Assembly: GCF_000482865.1 (NCBI RefSeq)
Contig: NZ_KI519519.1
Span: 19,652-83,651, forward strand
DNA: 64,000 nucleotides
Origin: Actinokineospora inagensis DSM 44258
Lineage (GTDB): Bacteria > Actinomycetota > Actinomycetes > Mycobacteriales > Pseudonocardiaceae
Reading direction: 5' to 3'
Translations under genes and position numbers: made by a program
The notes under the pieces: generated by a model
Told to the model about the DNA's origin: nothing
The model's database searches: none
Seen by the model: the letters and a program-made list of their open reading frames with translations, nothing else
Part shown: positions 61,265 to 64,000 of the stretch, piece by piece
How positions within the stretch are numbered: position 1 is the first letter of the stretch
Layout of the letters: every line of letters begins with the position of its first letter

Positions 61265-61378
61265 GTGCTCAACCGAATCGCGCTGGTTGTCGCGTTCCTG
61301 CTGGTGGTGCTCGTCGCGGTGCTCGTCGGCCCGCACGCCGCGCCCGAGCACGCGACCGCGTGGTGGACCTTCCACTAG
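61265..61378 (+). CDS. 37-residue single-TM peptide
   Basis: A short open frame (GTG 61265, TAG 61376-61378) with codon bias like real genes. It encodes MLNRIALVVAFLLVVLVAVL followed by VGPHAAPEHATAWWTFH: one hydrophobic helix (residues 5-22) and a short polar tail. The ribosome site is weak. It lies between the SARP gene and the XRE gene. No family is recognised; it could be a membrane-tethered small protein. Confidence 0.45.
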   Translation: MLNRIALVVAFLLVVLVAVLVGPHAAPEHATAWWTFH

Positions 61379-61394
61379 GCAGGCGACAGTCCCT

Positions 61395-61919
61395 TTAGGA
61401 CTCAACCTCCGCGGGCAGGGCGATCAGGCGCTCGAACAACTCCACATGGGACAAGCCGCAGAACACGGCCAGCTCAGCCACCGTCTTCGGTTCCAAGTGG
61501 ACAACACCGTCATCGGCCGGTTGGGTCAGCAGCCGGTGCGATGCCCAGCGGCGCACCGGTTCCAGTTCGGGCGCACGGTCGCGCACGAGCGCACGCAGAT
61601 CCACCGAGCACACGAGCAGGTGCGGCTCGACCTCCGCGTGGCGCATCGCGGTCTCGAGGACGTCCGGCGCGGGCAGGCCGAGTGCCTCGCAGATGGCCAC
61701 GAACCGGCCGAGCGTGCACTGGCGGATTCCCAGTTCATATGTGGCAATGGTCTGCGAGTGCACGTCGAAATCCAGTCGGGCCACCAGTTGGGCTCGCGTC
61801 CAGCCGAGGTCTTCCCGCGCGGTGCGCAACTCGTGCCCGATGGCGCGCAACAATTTCGGGTTCGTCAACACCCGTTCTCGGTGGTCGCTCAACGCCACCC
61901 CCTGGATTTGGCCAGCCAC
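61395..61919 (-). CDS. XRE-family HTH regulator
   Basis: A 174-residue protein with an N-terminal Cro/C1-type HTH (about 23-85: LLRAIGHELRTAREDLGWTRAQLVARLDFDVHSQTIATYELGIRQCTLGRFVAICEALGL) and a C-terminal helical region with no family name. It resembles small actinomycete XRE proteins that act as local repressors. The start is unsure: GTG 61919 is used here; a TTG at 61892 behind GGGGGTGG would be nine residues shorter. Confidence 0.82.
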   Translation of the reverse strand: MAGQIQGVALSDHRERVLTNPKLLRAIGHELRTAREDLGWTRAQLVARLDFDVHSQTIATYELGIRQCTLGRFVAICEALGLPAPDVLETAMRHAEVEPHLLVCSVDLRALVRDRAPELEPVRRWASHRLLTQPADDGVVHLEPKTVAELAVFCGLSHVELFERLIALPAEVES

Positions 61920-62016
61920 CCGGGAGATAGCATCGACCTTCTCGCCACCGGTGTTACCGCGATCCGAATCGGATATCGCGGGCAGTCACGGCGCGCTCAC
62001 CTGCCTCGTGCGGTTT

Positions 62017-62129
62017 GGCCAACCGGGTGGCCCAGCGGGATGCCCAGCGCCGCAGGTCGGGAGCGGCTTCGTCCACGGGCGGCGATCCGCTGTGGGCGGA
62101 AGTCCTTCCAGGCTGGGCCAACCGGGTGG
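62017..62129. repeat. 14-bp direct repeat upstream of the RR-flavoprotein gene
   Basis: GGCCAACCGGGTGG occurs at 62017-62030 and 62116-62129, 99 bases apart. The second copy ends 12 bases before ATG 62142. A related inverted form (GGCCAGCCACCCGG) occurs at 61910-61923, beside the XRE gene start. These may be regulatory sites. Confidence 0.45.
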
Positions 62130-62141
62130 TTGACTGGCGGT

Positions 62142-63830
62142 ATGACGACAGCGGAGGCGGCCGGGCGGGTGGCGCGGCCCTCGATCCTCACGGTGGACGA
62201 CGACCCGAGTGTGTCGCGGGCGATCGCGCGGGATCTGCGGCGGGAGTACGGGGAGGCGTACCGGGTGGTGCGTGCGGAGTCCGGGGAGCAGGCGCTGGCG
62301 GCGGTGCGGGAGATCAAGCTGCGCGGGGAGGAGGTGGCGGCACTGCTGGCCGACTACCGGATGCCGGGGATGTCCGGGATCGAGTTCCTCGAGCAGGCGA
62401 TGGAGGTGTTCCCGCTGGCCCGGCGGGTCCTGCTGACGGCGTACGCGGACACGGACGCGGCGATCCGGGCGATCAACGTGGTGGACCTGGACCACTACCT
62501 GCTCAAGCCGTGGGACCCGCCGACGGAGAAGCTGTACCCGGTGTTGGACGAGCTGTTGGCGGCCTGGTCGGTGGCGGACCGGCAGCCGGTGCGGCAGGTT
62601 CGGGTGGTGGGGCACCGGTGGTCGAGCAGGTCGTACGCGGTCCGGGACTTCCTGGCCCGCAACTCGGTTCCGTTCCGGTGGCACGCGCTGGGTGAGGACG
62701 CCGAGGCGGAGCGGTTGTTGACGGCGGCGGGCGCGGACGGGTCGCGGTTGCCGGTGGTGGTCACCGCGACGGGGGACGCGCTGGTCGAACCGTCCGACGG
62801 GGAGTTGGCGACGACGGTCGGGCTGACCATCGACCCCGCCACGGATTTCTACGACCTGATCGTGGTCGGCGGCGGCCCGGCGGGGCTGGGCGCGGCGGTG
62901 TACGGCGGGTCCGAGGGGCTGCGCACGGTGCTCGTCGAGCGGATGGCCACCGGCGGGCAGGCGGGGACGAGCAGCCGGATCGAGAACTACCTGGGGTTCC
63001 CGGACGGGGTCTCCGGTGAGCAGTTGACCGAGCGGGCGCGCAGGCAGGCGGCCAAGTTCGCGGTCGAGATGCTGACCACCCGCCAGGTCGTGGCCCTGGA
63101 GCCGCGCGGCGCGGCGCGGGTCGTCCGGTTCGACGACGGCACCGAGTTGGCCGCGCACACCGTCATCCTCGCGACCGGCGTCTCCTACCGGCTGCTGCGC
63201 GCGCCCGGCCTCGACGAGTTGTCCGGCCGCGGCGTCTTCTACGGCGCGGCGACAACCGAGGGGCCGAGTTGTTCCGGTCAGGACGTGTACCTGGTCGGCG
63301 GCGCGAACTCGGCCGGTCAGGCGGCGATGTACTTCGCCCGGCACGCGCGCACCGTGGTGCTCGTGGTCCGCGGCGACTCGCTGGACCGGTCGATGTCGCG
63401 GTACCTGATCGACCAGATCGCCGAGGTGCCCAACATCGAGGTCCGCACCTGCACCGAGGTCGTCGCGGGCACCGGCACCGACCACCTGGAAACCTTGACG
63501 CTGCGCGACAACCGCACCAACGAGAAGACCACGGTCGACGCGTCGTGGCTGTTCGTCTTCATCGGCGCCGCGCCGCGCACGGACTGGCTGGACGGGACGC
63601 TCTCGCGGGACGAACGCGGGTTCGTACTGGCCGGTCCCGACCTGGTGTCCGACGGGAAGCGGCCGCCGGGCTGGGAGCTCGACCGCGACCCGTACCACCT
63701 GGAGACCAGCGTGCCCGGCGTGTTCGTCGCCGGGGACGTGCGGGCCGACTCGGTCAAGCGCGTGGCGTCCGCGGTGGGCGAGGGCGCGATGGCCGTCACC
63801 CTGGTGCACCGCTACCTGGAGAAGGCATGA
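62142..63830 (+). CDS. Response regulator fused to thioredoxin-reductase-like flavoprotein
   Basis: A 562-residue fusion. Residues 12-135 are a receiver domain: SILTVDDDPS acidic pocket (19-21), phosphoacceptor D71 (LLADYRMPGMSG), T99 and K122 (LLKPWD). Residues 150-225 form a glutaredoxin/thioredoxin-like fold without active cysteines. Residues 233-562 are a class II pyridine nucleotide-disulfide oxidoreductase: VVGGGPAGLGAAVY, ILATGVSYR, YLVGGANSAGQAAMYF and GVFVAGDVR. At the position where thioredoxin reductase has CATC it reads GVFYGAATTEG, so the redox cysteines are absent. It may be a phosphorylation-controlled NADPH sensor or oxidase. ATG 62142; ATGA overlap with the next gene. Confidence 0.9.
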   Translation: MTTAEAAGRVARPSILTVDDDPSVSRAIARDLRREYGEAYRVVRAESGEQALAAVREIKLRGEEVAALLADYRMPGMSGIEFLEQAMEVFPLARRVLLTAYADTDAAIRAINVVDLDHYLLKPWDPPTEKLYPVLDELLAAWSVADRQPVRQVRVVGHRWSSRSYAVRDFLARNSVPFRWHALGEDAEAERLLTAAGADGSRLPVVVTATGDALVEPSDGELATTVGLTIDPATDFYDLIVVGGGPAGLGAAVYGGSEGLRTVLVERMATGGQAGTSSRIENYLGFPDGVSGEQLTERARRQAAKFAVEMLTTRQVVALEPRGAARVVRFDDGTELAAHTVILATGVSYRLLRAPGLDELSGRGVFYGAATTEGPSCSGQDVYLVGGANSAGQAAMYFARHARTVVLVVRGDSLDRSMSRYLIDQIAEVPNIEVRTCTEVVAGTGTDHLETLTLRDNRTNEKTTVDASWLFVFIGAAPRTDWLDGTLSRDERGFVLAGPDLVSDGKRPPGWELDRDPYHLETSVPGVFVAGDVRADSVKRVASAVGEGAMAVTLVHRYLEKA

Positions 63831-64000
63831 CCCCCGACGACCTGCGCGACCTGTTCCTGTTCGAGAGCCTCGACGACGACAAGCTGGCCTGGTTGGCCGA
63901 GCACGGCGTCGAGGAGACCTCGCCGCGCGGCACCGACATCCTGGCCGAGGGCCAACCGGCGACCTGCTTCTACGTGCTGCTCGACGGCACGGTCTCGCTG
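63827..64000 (+). CDS. Cyclic-nucleotide-binding-domain protein (partial, cut by window end)
   Basis: Only the first 58 codons are present: MTPDDLRDLFLFESLDDDKL, then an acidic helix and LAEGQPATCFYVLLDGTVSL, the opening of a CAP_ED (cNMP-binding-like) domain. Translation starts within the stop of the RR-flavoprotein gene (ATGA), so the two act as a pair. In actinomycetes such proteins often continue into a histidine-kinase-type ATPase, which would supply the kinase for the receiver upstream; that part is beyond the window. Confidence 0.8.
   Translation, partial: MTPDDLRDLFLFESLDDDKLAWLAEHGVEETSPRGTDILAEGQPATCFYVLLDGTVSL

Overview
The window is GC-rich actinobacterial DNA, very probably from a Pseudonocardiales genus (the Actinokineospora, Saccharothrix, Lentzea or Amycolatopsis neighbourhood). 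The grounds are strong G/C third-position bias, many GTG starts, an ESX-type secreted protein, an AfsR-like SARP regulator, a KGGVGR-type ATPase and rare TTA codons. I see no rRNA, tRNA, CRISPR array, insertion sequence or phage gene. Genus assignment is inference. About 52 protein genes, two or three broken genes and several repeat or operator elements can be supported.

1-8.9 kb. A repeat-rich left end (a 148-bp imperfect hairpin and a degenerate ~50-bp tandem repeat) precedes a 1105-residue secreted protease. In it an S53 sedolisin is followed by Ig-like domains, and a complete S1 trypsin domain sits inside one of them. Then come an NmrA-like reductase, an ESX-type protein, a GAF-PP2C phosphatase, a ~150-bp tandem repeat and a CHASE3 histidine kinase.

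8.9-16.0 kb. A tightly coupled minus-strand operon encodes a TIR protein, a KGGVGR ParA-like ATPase with a C-terminal TIR-like domain, a small unknown protein and a 1016-residue double-P-loop STAND/HerA-like ATPase. Divergent from it is a SEFIR-NPCBM-like protein. This looks like a nucleotide-signalling conflict or defence module and is the best candidate here for an undescribed system.

16.0-18.5 kb. Housekeeping or accessory genes: an LCM-type methyltransferase, a RibD-C/DHFR-like reductase and a DMT transporter.

18.5-33.7 kb. A p-aminobenzoate (PABA) centred biosynthetic cluster. Class II DAHP synthase, fused ADC synthase (PabAB, with the PIKGT lysine) and ADC lyase should make PABA. A benzoate-CoA-ligase-like enzyme, a second AMP-forming ligase, two FAD aromatic hydroxylases (one PobA-like), an O-methyltransferase, a 2OG-Fe(II) oxygenase, a glycosyltransferase-like protein and an MFS exporter could tailor and export the product. 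A second methyltransferase has lost its SAM-binding segment. No PKS, NRPS or carrier protein is present in the window. Two divergent promoter regions of the cluster share a TTCCTGTCA/TGACAG element.

33.7-48.9 kb. A 17-bp tandem repeat, a Tat-exported bicovalent flavin oxidase, a LuxR-type regulator, a DUF4230 protein, a phytase-like secreted esterase, a divergent SDR/TetR pair, a complete oligopeptide-type ABC importer (four overlapping genes, fused ATPases), an epimerase/reductase, a second RibD-C protein and a chemoreceptor-type protein.

48.9-64 kb. An M20 dipeptidase, a DUF6191 protein, an Acg-like nitroreductase, a broken BON-domain gene, a DinB/MDMPI-like protein, a two-META-domain lipoprotein, an ArsR/MFS divergent pair around a 24-bp palindrome, a DHA2 exporter with a readable promoter and operator, an AfsR-like SARP-NB-ARC-TPR regulator, a 37-codon membrane peptide, an XRE regulator, and a response regulator fused to a thioredoxin-reductase-like flavoprotein. 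The last is coupled to a cyclic-nucleotide-binding-domain protein cut by the window end.
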